A stretch of 64,000 nt of DNA from Afipia sp. P52-10 (GTDB taxonomy: Bacteria; Pseudomonadota; Alphaproteobacteria; Rhizobiales; Xanthobacteraceae): contig NZ_AZSJ01000003.1 in assembly GCF_000516555.1 (NCBI RefSeq), positions 1,220,746-1,284,745 on the forward strand, read 5' to 3'. Below, one piece after another: positions 24,678 through 32,890 of the stretch. The stretch's first letter is position 1, and every line of letters starts with the position of its first letter. The position numbers were made by a program, and so were the translations under genes. The notes below the pieces were generated by a model. That model searched no databases, had not been told where the DNA came from, and saw only the letters and a program-made list of their open reading frames with translations.

Positions 24678-26282
24678 GTGGAAGCGAGTTTTCAAATCTT
24701 CCTGGTTCTGCTTGCGGTGCTTGCCACTGTGGCCCTCCTCGCACGGCGCCTCGACATGGCGCCAGCCATCCTGCTGCTCGTCACCGGCAGCGGCATCGCC
24801 TTCGTTCCCGGCGTGCCGCGGCTCGAACTGCCGCCGGATCTCGTGTTGCTGCTGATCCTGCCGCCGCTGATCTATTCGGCGAGCGTCGCCATGAGCTGGC
24901 GCGACTTCAAGGCCAACATCCGGCCGATCGCCCTGCTCGCCATTGGCTGCGTGATCTTCACCGCCTGCGCGGTCGCGACCGCGACCCATCTCCTGCTGGG
25001 CCTGCCCTGGAGCGTCGGCTTCCTGCTCGGCGCCATCGTCGCACCGCCGGACGTTGTCGCGCCGCTGGCGATCGCCCGCCGCCTGCGCCTGCCCCGGCGT
25101 ATCCTGATCGTGCTCGAAGGCGAAGGGCTGGCGAACGACGCCACCGCACTGATCCTCTATCGCTTCGCAGTAATCGCGATCACGACCGGCTCGTTCTCGC
25201 TGACGCGGGCCAGCGCCACCTTCGTCGCCATCGTCATCGGCGAGGTGGTGTTCGGGCTGGCGATCGGCTGGCTGTCGCTGCGCCTGCGCCGATGGGCCAA
25301 TGACCCGAAAGTCGAGATCATCTTCTCCCTCATCACGCCCTATCTCTCGTTCTGGATTCCCGAGCACTTCGGCGGCTCCGGCGTGCTCGCCACCGTCGCC
25401 TGCGGCCTCTACATCAGCTGGAACGGGCCGCTGCTGATCTCCTCGGCAACACGTCTGCAAGGCATCTTCTTCTGGGACCTCGTGATCTACCTGACCGAGG
25501 GATCGCTGTTCCTTTTGACCGGCTTCCAGATGCGATCGCTGATCGAGAAGTCGAAGGCGTTTCCGCTCAATGACATTCTGATCGCCATCGGCCTCGTCAC
25601 CGCCGTCGTCATCGTTGCGCGCTTTGCCTGGATCTTCCCCGGCGCCTATCTCGCCCAACTGTTGCGCGGGCGGCTGTCGCTCGAAGAGGCGAAGATGCCC
25701 TGGCGCTCAGTTTTCGTCGTCGCCTTCACCGGCGTTCGCGGCGCGGTCTCGCTGGCGGCCGCCCTCGCACTGCCGCTGGCGCTGCCAAGCGGCGACAGCT
25801 TCCCCTATCGCGACCTGATCCTGTTCGTGGCCTTCGGCGTGATCCTGTTCACCTTGGTCGGGCTCGGGCTATGCCTGCCGCTGGTGGTGAAAATGCTCGG
25901 CATCAGCCATTTCGGCAACGACGAATACCGTCGCGAGCGGATCGCCGAGATCAAGGCGCGGCGGGAAGCGCTCGAAGATGTCCGCCGAACGCTAACCGAG
26001 ATCACCGACAATCGCGAGGTGGCCGACGAAATCGTTGCCCAGCTCAACACCCGCCACGCGCATCGCGCGAGCCAGCTTCCCGATCCGGACAAGGAGATGG
26101 CGGCGGACATCTTCACGCTGAGCGGCAAGATGCATCGCGAGCTGATCGCCGAGGAGCGTCGTTTCCTGCACAAGATGCTGCGCGACGGCCAGATCACCGA
26201 CGAGACCCGGCGGCGAATCGAGCGCGACCTCGATCTGGAGGAAGCGAGCATCGGCAACCGCGAGCATACCGACCCGCTGTAA
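24678..26282 (+). CDS. CPA1-family Na+/H+ antiporter
   Basis: 534-residue monovalent-cation/proton antiporter with about 12 membrane segments and a cytoplasmic tail. The transport core shows GAIVAPPDVVAPLAIARRL and LEGEGLANDATALILYRFAV, with the paired acidic residues of the ion site (the D in GLANDATA is essential in NhaP relatives). The ~120-residue tail (about 415-534) is charged and helical (ERIAEIKARREALEDVRRTL). I prefer GTG 24678 because GAGGAG stands five to six bases before it and VEASFQIFLVLLA leads directly into helix one; ATG 24654 would add eight residues. Substrate (Na+, K+ or Li+) is not decidable. Confidence 0.88.
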   Translation: MEASFQIFLVLLAVLATVALLARRLDMAPAILLLVTGSGIAFVPGVPRLELPPDLVLLLILPPLIYSASVAMSWRDFKANIRPIALLAIGCVIFTACAVATATHLLLGLPWSVGFLLGAIVAPPDVVAPLAIARRLRLPRRILIVLEGEGLANDATALILYRFAVIAITTGSFSLTRASATFVAIVIGEVVFGLAIGWLSLRLRRWANDPKVEIIFSLITPYLSFWIPEHFGGSGVLATVACGLYISWNGPLLISSATRLQGIFFWDLVIYLTEGSLFLLTGFQMRSLIEKSKAFPLNDILIAIGLVTAVVIVARFAWIFPGAYLAQLLRGRLSLEEAKMPWRSVFVVAFTGVRGAVSLAAALALPLALPSGDSFPYRDLILFVAFGVILFTLVGLGLCLPLVVKMLGISHFGNDEYRRERIAEIKARREALEDVRRTLTEITDNREVADEIVAQLNTRHAHRASQLPDPDKEMAADIFTLSGKMHRELIAEERRFLHKMLRDGQITDETRRRIERDLDLEEASIGNREHTDPL

Positions 26283-26356
26283 TGCACGGCGCCTGCCGTC
26301 ACATGAATGTCGGAGTTCAGGCGAAACGATTTCCGCTTCGCTCGCAGTCACCCAAC

Positions 26357-26391
26357 AAAAATCCCGCTGCAGCAACCGCAGCAGGAATTTT
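26357..26391. terminator. Bidirectional hairpin terminator between the antiporter gene and ispG
   Basis: TCCCGCTGC (26362-26370) pairs with GCAGCAGGA (26378-26386), one G-T wobble, 7-base loop. On the minus strand five T follow directly (26357-26361), giving a good rho-independent terminator for ispG; on the plus strand ATTTTC follows, a weaker one for the antiporter gene. Confidence 0.8.
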
Positions 26392-26417
26392 CTTCACTTG
26401 AGGATAGGCGTCGCGCC

Positions 26418-27701
26418 TTACTCGGCGGCCGTGCGCCCGCCGGCGCCAAAGCGGTGATCGATATACTGGATCACCATCTCCTTGAAATCGGCGGCGATGG
26501 TCGGTCCGCGCAGCGTGCGGAACTTCTTGCCGTCGACGAACACCGGCGCCGCGGGGCTTTCGCCGGTGCCGGGCAGCGAGATGCCGATATCGGCATGCTT
26601 GGATTCGCCGGGACCGTTGACGATGCAGCCCATCACCGCGACGTTGAGACTCTCGACGCCGGGATATTTCGTCTTCCAAGTCGGCATCTCATCGCGGATG
26701 AAGGCCTGGATCTCACCGGCGAGCTCCTGGAACACGGTGGAGGTGGTGCGGCCGCAGCCGGGGCAGGCCGCAACCAACGGCACGAAGGTACGGAAACCCA
26801 TGGTCTGCAGGATTTCCTGACCAACCTGGACTTCGAGGGTGCGATCGCCGCCAGGCTCCGGCGTCAGTGACACGCGGATGGTATCGCCGATGCCTTCCTG
26901 CAGCAGCACGCCGAGCGCTGCCGATGACGCGACGATGCCCTTCGAGCCCATGCCGGCTTCGGTGAGGCCGAGGTGAATCGTGTAGTCGGACCGGCGCGCA
27001 AGCTCGCGATAGACCGCGATCAGATCCTGCACCGCCGAAACCTTCGCCGACAGAATGATGCGATCGCGCGCGAGACCAATCTCTTCCGCCCGCGCGGCCG
27101 ACAGCAATGCCGACTGCACCATCGCCTCGCGCATCACCGCGCGGGCATCCTTCGGGTTAGCCGATGCTGCGTTTTCGTCCATCATCTTCGCCAGCAGCTC
27201 CTGGTCGAGCGAGCCCCAGTTGGCGCCGATGCGCACGGTCTTGCCGTACTTGATCGCCATCTCGACGATGGTCGAGAACTGGGTGTCGCGCTTGTCCTTG
27301 AAGCCGACATTGCCGGGGTTGATGCGGTACTTCGCCAGCGCCTCGGCGCAGGCCGGATGATCGGCGAGCAGCTTGTGGCCGATGTAGTGGAAGTCGCCGA
27401 TCAGCGGCACCTTGATGCCGCGCTTGTCCAGGCCCTCGCGGATGTGCGGGACAGCGGCAGCGGCTTCGTCGCGATCGACGGTGATGCGCACGAGCTCGGA
27501 GCCGGCGCGGGCGAGCGCCGCCACCTGCGCGATCGTGCCCTGCACGTCGGCCGTGTCGGTATTGGTCATCGATTGCACGACGATCGGCGCTCCGCCGCCG
27601 ACTTTCACGCCGCCGACGGTCACCGGAACGCTGATACGGCGGGGACTCGGGCCGGCAATATCAACGTCGGCGGCTACGTTCGCGATCTTGTTCATCGTCA
27701 A
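26418..27701 (-). CDS. ispG: 4-Hydroxy-3-methylbut-2-enyl-diphosphate synthase
   Basis: 427-residue [4Fe-4S] enzyme of the MEP pathway that converts MEcPP to HMBPP. The N-terminal TIM barrel has [25 protein letters not shown] and the phosphate-contact region RINPGNVG; the C-terminal iron-sulfur part supplies the three cluster Cys in [10 protein letters not shown] (two) and [12 protein letters not shown] (one). Redox partner would be flavodoxin or ferredoxin. Length is that of the proteobacterial form. It ends at a bidirectional terminator. Its product feeds isoprenoid enzymes such as the polyprenyl synthase 3 kb away. Confidence 0.97.
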   Translation of the reverse strand: MTMNKIANVAADVDIAGPSPRRISVPVTVGGVKVGGGAPIVVQSMTNTDTADVQGTIAQVAALARAGSELVRITVDRDEAAAAVPHIREGLDKRGIKVPLIGDFHYIGHKLLADHPACAEALAKYRINPGNVGFKDKRDTQFSTIVEMAIKYGKTVRIGANWGSLDQELLAKMMDENAASANPKDARAVMREAMVQSALLSAARAEEIGLARDRIILSAKVSAVQDLIAVYRELARRSDYTIHLGLTEAGMGSKGIVASSAALGVLLQEGIGDTIRVSLTPEPGGDRTLEVQVGQEILQTMGFRTFVPLVAACPGCGRTTSTVFQELAGEIQAFIRDEMPTWKTKYPGVESLNVAVMGCIVNGPGESKHADIGISLPGTGESPAAPVFVDGKKFRTLRGPTIAADFKEMVIQYIDHRFGAGGRTAAE

Positions 27702-27990
27702 TTCCTGGGGGCTAACGGTTGCGCATCGCGTGACCGAACATGATCCGGGCAGGCATGACCGTGCTGCCCATCACGCGGCGCTGCGCCTGAATATCAGGTC
27801 TCTATGACGCCGTTCAACCGCCAATGGTTCAAAACAGGCCCGAAGCGGGCGCAAGGCGGCCGATCAGCGGGCTAAATCCGCCGTTTTGGTTGATTTTGCG
27901 GGTAATCGGCTCCGGAAACAGGTTCCGGCACCCGACCTCGGCGGAATGTCACCGAAACGTTAAAATCGGCCCCACGTTGCGACCTGGGAT

Positions 27991-28908
27991 TCAGCTCCGC
28001 CGCCCCGGCTTGTTGACCAGAAACAGGCCCGCGATCACCAGCGCCACCGCCGCCGCGAACGCCGGCGTGACCGGCTCGTTCAGGATCAGATGGCCCGCGG
28101 CGACGCCGAACAGTGGGGTGATGAAGGTGAACGCCGTCAGCTTGCTGGCTGAATAGTGCTTCATCAGCACGTACCAGAGAAGGAACGTGATCCCGACCAC
28201 CCAGACCGTCTGGTACACCAGCGAGCCCAGCGCCACCGGCCCCGGCATCGCCGTCATGGTCTCGCCGAGCGCGAGCGAGCCGAGCCCCAGCAGCGGCGCG
28301 GAGACCCCGGTCTGGTAGACCAGCGTCTTTTCAGCAGGCGCCTTCGACAGATTGCTCGCCTTGAAGATCAGCGTCGTGCCGCCCCAGCCCAGCGCGCCGA
28401 GCAGCAGCAGCATGTCTCCGAACAGCACCGTCGAATCGACATCCGCCTGTGGCACGCCGATGGCGACGACGATACCGAGGAAAGCGAGCCCGAGCCCGCC
28501 CCATTGCGCCGGACGCAGCGTCTCGCCGAGCAGGTTGACCGCGCCGAAGGCGACGAACAGCGGCGCCGTGTAGAGGAAGATCACCGCGCGGCTGGCCGTG
28601 GTGTAGATCAGGCCGAAGAAGATCAGCACGAACTCGGTGGCGAACACCGCGCCCATCAACAACCCCGCCTTCAGCGTACCATCGCGGCGGAACAACGGAA
28701 TGCCGCGAAACCAGGATGCGACGACGATCACTACGAAACCGCCGATCGAGCGAACCGTCGCCTGCATCAGCGGAGGCACCTCCGGCAGCGCGAGTTTCAC
28801 CATGACATTATTGATGCCCCAGCTCAGGCAGAGCAGAAGCATGATGCTGACGGCGAAGAAATCGAGCGGACGCGCGGGCGGCAGTGCCGCCTCTGTTGAC
28901 TGCGCCAT
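27991..28908 (-). CDS. EamA/DMT-family transporter
   Basis: 305-residue inner-membrane protein with two EamA repeats and ten helices. It starts with a short polar N-terminus (MAQSTEAALPPARPLDF) and continues with LLLCLSWGINNVMVKLALPEVPPLMQATVRSIGGF, a very typical EamA opening. The repeat boundary is about residue 150. The C-terminal segment FTFITPLFGVAAGHLILNEPVT carries the second-repeat signature, then a basic KPGRRS tail. It lies 76 bases downstream of the Zur-like gene on the same strand and might be co-transcribed. Substrate unknown. Confidence 0.87.
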   Translation of the reverse strand: MAQSTEAALPPARPLDFFAVSIMLLLCLSWGINNVMVKLALPEVPPLMQATVRSIGGFVVIVVASWFRGIPLFRRDGTLKAGLLMGAVFATEFVLIFFGLIYTTASRAVIFLYTAPLFVAFGAVNLLGETLRPAQWGGLGLAFLGIVVAIGVPQADVDSTVLFGDMLLLLGALGWGGTTLIFKASNLSKAPAEKTLVYQTGVSAPLLGLGSLALGETMTAMPGPVALGSLVYQTVWVVGITFLLWYVLMKHYSASKLTAFTFITPLFGVAAGHLILNEPVTPAFAAAVALVIAGLFLVNKPGRRS

Positions 28909-28984
28909 GATGTGAATGCCCCGGGTTGGACCGTTCGCGCCGCTGATGCGCTGGACCGTCGTGTCTTGTTTCTTTCTCGGTCGA

Positions 28985-29476
28985 TCAGGCGGCCTTGCTG
29001 CAGTTGGCGCAGACGCCGGTGATCTCGACCACCGTCATCTTCGGCGAAAAACCGGTTGCACGCGCGCCTTCGATCAGTGGCTGGGTGATGCTGGACGCCG
29101 GCACTTCACCGACCGCGCCGCAGCGCTCGCAGATCAGGAAAGCGACCGTCGCCGACGATTCGTGATTATGCGCGCAAGCCAGAAACGCGTTGCGGCTCTC
29201 GATGCGATGCACGAGACCGTTTTCCATCAGGAAATCGAGCGCGCGATAGACGGTGATGGGAGCCGGGCGTGCAACGCGAGCTGCAAGCTGTTCGATCACG
29301 TCATAGGCGCCGAGCGGGCGGTGGCTCGACAACAGCGCTTCCAGCACCTGCCGGCGGATCGGCGTAAAGCGCTGACCGCGCTGCTGGCAAATGGACTCCG
29401 CATGCGCAAGCGCATCGGCTGCGCAGCGGCCATGGTCGTGACCCGGTTCGTGAAAGATCGGTGCAGCCTCGGACAT
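28985..29476 (-). CDS. zur: Fur-family regulator, Zur-like
   Basis: 163-residue Fur-superfamily repressor. A His-rich start (HEPGHDHGRC) precedes the winged-helix DNA-binding domain with RGQRFTPIRRQVLEALLSSHRPLGAYDVIEQLA and PITVYRALDFLMENGLVHRIESRNAFLAC. The dimerisation domain carries structural zinc pairs CERCG and CANC. The HNHESSATVAFLICERCG region matches Zur rather than Fur/Irr. Zur represses zinc-uptake genes when zinc is replete; no zinc-uptake gene is in the window. It is divergent from the patatin gene across a spacer with two strong palindromes. Confidence 0.86.
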   Translation of the reverse strand: MSEAAPIFHEPGHDHGRCAADALAHAESICQQRGQRFTPIRRQVLEALLSSHRPLGAYDVIEQLAARVARPAPITVYRALDFLMENGLVHRIESRNAFLACAHNHESSATVAFLICERCGAVGEVPASSITQPLIEGARATGFSPKMTVVEITGVCANCSKAA

Positions 29477-29790
29477 GACACTTATCTAGGGACTTGAGTG
29501 AGCGGCCGCACCTCGCAGCGGCCGCGGTTCCGCGCAAGGACCGAATCGGCGACCTCACGACAATGTGCATAGTGTCTGCGCAGCGCGCGCTGCGCAAATG
29601 TTGTGCTATGCAATATCACATATTGCACCGCAATATTCTCGTCTTATCTCGCCTGTAGACGCCAAATCCGGAACGGCTGTCCGCGCTGATCCGGACTCGC
29701 AGCATGCCCGCCTGAGCGGGCATGATCGGTTTTCGAGCATCTGACTTCCGTTTCCGCGCGTCATAGACCCAACAGCGTCGAGGATCTCCG
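29477..29790. promoter_or_regulatory. zur-patatin divergent spacer with two stacked palindromes
   Basis: 314 bases with no gene. A perfect 20-base palindrome, TGCGCAGCGCGCGCTGCGCA, lies at 29577-29596. Twelve bases later is TGCAATAT-CAC-ATATTGCA (29609-29627), with 8-bp arms, and a further half-site GCAATATTC follows at 29630-29638. The AT-rich second dyad is uncommon in this GC-rich DNA and looks like a repressor operator; whether Zur or another protein binds is unknown. A GGCATGATCGG fragment of the intergenic repeat is at 29719-29729. Confidence 0.55.
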
Positions 29791-30891
29791 GTGGTAAGTC
29801 TCAAATCCTACCTTGAAGGCCTGACCAGTCTGCGCCTGGACGGCAGACGCGAGAAGACCGGCGATGGCCGCAAGAAAGTGAACCTTGCCCTGCAGGGCGG
29901 CGGCGCCCATGGCGCCTTCACCTGGGGCGTCGTCGATCACCTGCTTGCCGACGGCCGGTTGGAGATCGCCGGCATCTCCGGCGCATCCGCAGGCGCCATC
30001 AACGCCGTAATGATCGTCGACGGGCTCGCACGCGGCGGGCCCGAGGAAGCGCGGAAACGGCTTGCGGCCTTCTGGCGCGCGGCGAGCGCGGGCGGTGACC
30101 TGCCCCCTGTCCAGCGCGTGGTGGCGGATCGGCTATTCTCGCTGCTGCCGTTTGCGGCCACCCCCGTCCAGGGCTGGTTTGAAACCATGGCGCGCTATTT
30201 CTCGCCTTACGACCTCAACCCGCTCAACATCAATCCATTGCGCGGCCTGATCGAACGCTATGTCGATTTCGGCGCGGTTCGCAGCAGCGACATTGAACTC
30301 TTCGTCTCCACCACCAATGTCCACACCGGCCGCATGCGAATCTTCCCGCGCGACAAGGTGGATGCCGACGTGGTGATGGCGTCCGCCGCGCTGCCGTTCC
30401 TGTTTCGCGCCGTGGAGATCGAGGGGGTGCCGTATTGGGACGGTGGCTACATGAGCAACCCGCCGATGTTTCCGTTCCTGCGCACCACCGAGGCCGACGA
30501 CATCATCGTCGTACAGATCAATCCAGTGCAGCGCGAGACGACACCGCGCACCTCGGGCGAGATCGTCAACCGGCTGAACGAGATCACTTTCAACTCGGCA
30601 CTGATCGCCGAGATGCGGACGATGGACTTCGTTAACCGGCTGATCGACGACGGTCAGCTCACCCCGGAGGACAACCGCTATCGCCGCCTCAACATCCACC
30701 GCATCCATCTCGGCGGGCTCGGCACGCGGCTGAACGGATCGAGCAAGCTCAAAACCGATTTCCAGTTCTTCGACCTGTTGCGGCGGGCCGGCCAGCGCGC
30801 CGCGCGCCGCTTCCTCGATCAGCATTTCGATACCATCGGCGTACGCTCCAGCGTGGATGTCGCCGCCGAATCCAGCGTCGAGTGGGCGTGA
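29791..30891 (+). CDS. Patatin-like phospholipase
   Basis: 366-residue Ser/Asp-dyad acyl hydrolase. The oxyanion loop LALQGGGAHGAFTWGVVD (about 33-50), the nucleophile motif ISGASAGAINAV (G-x-S-x-G), and the catalytic Asp in WDGGYMSNPP are all present, so it should be active on phospholipid or other acyl ester. The ~100-residue C-terminal part (ITFNSALIAEMRTMDFVNRLI and RRLNIHRIHLGGLG) matches cytosolic RpoH-suppressor-like patatins of Rhizobiales. GTG start with AGGA upstream. No signal peptide. Confidence 0.92.
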   Translation: MVSLKSYLEGLTSLRLDGRREKTGDGRKKVNLALQGGGAHGAFTWGVVDHLLADGRLEIAGISGASAGAINAVMIVDGLARGGPEEARKRLAAFWRAASAGGDLPPVQRVVADRLFSLLPFAATPVQGWFETMARYFSPYDLNPLNINPLRGLIERYVDFGAVRSSDIELFVSTTNVHTGRMRIFPRDKVDADVVMASAALPFLFRAVEIEGVPYWDGGYMSNPPMFPFLRTTEADDIIVVQINPVQRETTPRTSGEIVNRLNEITFNSALIAEMRTMDFVNRLIDDGQLTPEDNRYRRLNIHRIHLGGLGTRLNGSSKLKTDFQFFDLLRRAGQRAARRFLDQHFDTIGVRSSVDVAAESSVEWA

Positions 30892-31090
30892 GGCGAGACG
30901 CGTCGCACCGCCTGCCCACACACACCGCCGGCAACACCTTAGCTTGGCTCAAGGCTGGCGCCGCTGGCTAGCGGCCTTGTCCTCGACGTTGTTTGCCCGG
31001 CCGCGCTGCAACGCACCACGACATGCCGAAAAGGCCCGATCTCGCGGCGCAACATGCATGCGCGAATTGCAGGCACGGTGCGCAATAATT

Positions 31091-31110
31091 CTCATATTCA
31101 ATTTCATGAG
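31091..31110. promoter_or_regulatory. AT-rich dyad upstream of the marR-emrAB operon
   Basis: CTCAT (31091-31095) and ATGAG (31106-31110) frame a 20-base AT-rich element within a conspicuous AT island just before the MarR-family gene. Local repressors of this class usually bind such short dyads in their own promoter. The arms are only 5 bp, so the evidence is weak. Confidence 0.3.
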
Positions 31111-31162
31111 CTAGCTTATCGTTTCCAGAATGCCGACGGAATCGGCCACGGAAACGACAAGC

Positions 31163-31645
31163 ATGCTAGCGAGGAATCCCGATCATCATTTCATCTTCGC
31201 GCTAGCCGATCTGCAGCGCGCCGTGCGCGCCTATGCGGACCAGCAGGCGGCACGTTATGGGCTGACACGTGCGCAATGGGCAGTGCTGGTGAAGGTGTAT
31301 CGGGAAGAGGGGCTGCAACAGGCGAAGCTTGCAAAGCTGCTCGACATCCAGCCGATCACGTTGACCCGGCTGGTGGACAGGCTCTGCAGCAGCGGCCTGG
31401 TGGAGCGTCGCCCTGACGCGAGCGATCGCCGCGTCAATCGTCTCTATCTCACGCCCACGGCACGTCCGTTGATGGCGAAGCTGCGCACGCTGCGCGATGA
31501 AATCAACCAGACCGCGCTGTCGCACTTAAAACCTGCCGAGGCGGATCGCCTGATCGCCCAGCTCGAGCAGATCAAGGCCAACGTCCGCGCCGCCTATCGC
31601 AGCCAATGCCAGGCGAAGAAGCGCAAGGAGCGCCGCCATGGCTGA
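31163..31645 (+). CDS. MarR-family transcriptional regulator
   Basis: About 160-residue winged-helix regulator. Core features are the ARYGLTRAQWAVLVKVYREEGLQQAKLAKLLDIQPITLTRLVDRL recognition region, the SSGLVERRPDASDRRVNRLYLTPTARPLM wing (DxRxxRV/LxLT signature) and a helical dimerisation C-terminus ending in a basic KKRKERRHG. ATG 31163 follows GGAAACG; an upstream ATG at 31130 would add 11 residues. Its stop is 8 bases inside the emrA gene, so it is translationally coupled. It probably represses the operon and is released by an aromatic or lipophilic ligand. Confidence 0.88.
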   Translation: MLARNPDHHFIFALADLQRAVRAYADQQAARYGLTRAQWAVLVKVYREEGLQQAKLAKLLDIQPITLTRLVDRLCSSGLVERRPDASDRRVNRLYLTPTARPLMAKLRTLRDEINQTALSHLKPAEADRLIAQLEQIKANVRAAYRSQCQAKKRKERRHG

Positions 31646-32801
31646 TCCCGTCCTGAAATTCCCCAACGAACAGCCGGCGGCCGCCGCCGGCACTGGCAAC
31701 CGGCTGCTGGCAGGCCGCTCCAACAAGATGCGCCGACTGATCCTGCTGGTGGTGATCCCGCTGGTGGTGGCCGTGGCGGGCCTCGCCTTTTATCTCTCCG
31801 GCGGCCGCTACATGACCACCGACAACGCGTATGTCGGCGCGCAGAAAGTGCTGGTGACGCCGGACATCTCCGGCAAGATCGCCAAGGTGGTCGTGCGCGA
31901 AGGGCAGCGGGTGCAGGTCGGCGACGTGCTGTTCGAGATCGATGCCGAGCCGTTCCGCCTCGCCTTGCTGCAGGCGGAGGCTCGCATCGCCACCACTCGC
32001 ACCGATCACGCCAACCTGCAGACCAACGATCGCGCGCTGGGCCGCATGATAGAGCTCGCCCAGAAGACCGCCGAACTGAAACGGCTGGACGTTGAGCGGA
32101 AATCGACGCTGATGGCCAACCGCTCCGGATCGCAGTTCGACCTCGATGCATCGAACGGGCAACTGGTGATCGCGCAAACGCAAGTCGAGCAATTGAGCCA
32201 GCAGCAGGCCGGCATCCGTAATCAGTTGCTCAACAATCCCGACCTGCCGCTGGAGCAGTTCCCGCCCTACATGCAGGCGAAGGCCCAACTCGATCAGGCT
32301 CAGCGCGACCTGAACCATACGATCGTGCGCGCGCCGCTCGCCGGCAATGCTACCCAGGTCGACAACATTCAGCTCGGCCGCTACGTCAACGCCGGGACGC
32401 CGGTGCTGAGCATCATCGACGACGCCAACCCGTGGGTCGATGCCAATCCGAAGGAAACCGACTTCACCTATGTCTCGGTCGGCCAGAAGGTCACGGTGGT
32501 TGTCGATGCATTTCCGAACCACACCTTCACCGGCCGCATCAGTTCGCTGAGTCCGGGCACCGGCGCGCAATTCGCGATCCTGCCGCCGCAGAATGCCAGC
32601 GGCAACTGGGTGAAAGTGGTGCAGCGGGTGCCTATCCGCATCACCTTCGATCCGGACGAGAGCACAGCTAAGCTGCGCGCCGGCATGAGTGCGTATGTCT
32701 CAGTCGATACCGGCCGGAGCCGCTCACTGCTGGCGTTGCTCGGCTTGGCCGCGCCGGCGCAGGAGGCCGCGAAGAGCGCGGCCGCCGCAACCAGCCGATG
32801 A
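31638..32801 (+). CDS. emrA: EmrA-type membrane fusion protein (HlyD family)
   Basis: 387-residue periplasmic adaptor of a tripartite drug efflux system. One N-terminal membrane helix (about residues 33-52: LILLVVIPLVVAVAGLAFYL) precedes the barrel-sandwich hybrid start (GRYMTTDNAYVGAQKVLVTPDISGKI), a long alpha-hairpin (about 90-220), then the second lipoyl half (VRAPLAGNATQVDNIQLGRYVNAGTPVLSIID) and the beta-barrel. The start overlaps the MarR gene. The stop TGA shares its bases with ATG 32798, the first unit of a repeat array that leads to emrB. Confidence 0.93.
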   Translation: MADPVLKFPNEQPAAAAGTGNRLLAGRSNKMRRLILLVVIPLVVAVAGLAFYLSGGRYMTTDNAYVGAQKVLVTPDISGKIAKVVVREGQRVQVGDVLFEIDAEPFRLALLQAEARIATTRTDHANLQTNDRALGRMIELAQKTAELKRLDVERKSTLMANRSGSQFDLDASNGQLVIAQTQVEQLSQQQAGIRNQLLNNPDLPLEQFPPYMQAKAQLDQAQRDLNHTIVRAPLAGNATQVDNIQLGRYVNAGTPVLSIIDDANPWVDANPKETDFTYVSVGQKVTVVVDAFPNHTFTGRISSLSPGTGAQFAILPPQNASGNWVKVVQRVPIRITFDPDESTAKLRAGMSAYVSVDTGRSRSLLALLGLAAPAQEAAKSAAAATSR

Positions 32802-32890
32802 TCTCAAACCCATGACTCAGGGCCACGAGCATGATCCAGGATCCATGATTCAGCTCCGATGACTCAGCGCCAATGACCCTGCTCCCATGA
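32798..32890 (+). repeat. ATGA-bearing 14-bp tandem repeat joining emrA to emrB
   Basis: ATGA occurs at 32798, 32812, 32831, 32845, 32859, 32873 and 32887, spaced 14 bases apart, except one 19-base step (32812 to 32831). Units are degenerate copies, for instance ATGATCCAGGATCC, ATGATTCAGCTCCG and ATGACTCAGCGCCA. The first ATGA contains the emrA stop; the last is the emrB start. Because 14 is one short of 15, each short frame (M-I-S-N-P, M-I-Q-D-P, M-I-Q-L-R, M-T-Q-R-Q, M-T-L-L-P) ends in a TGA that overlaps the following ATG. The frame from 32812 merges with that from 32845. No Shine-Dalgarno sequence stands before emrB. Confidence 0.85.
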
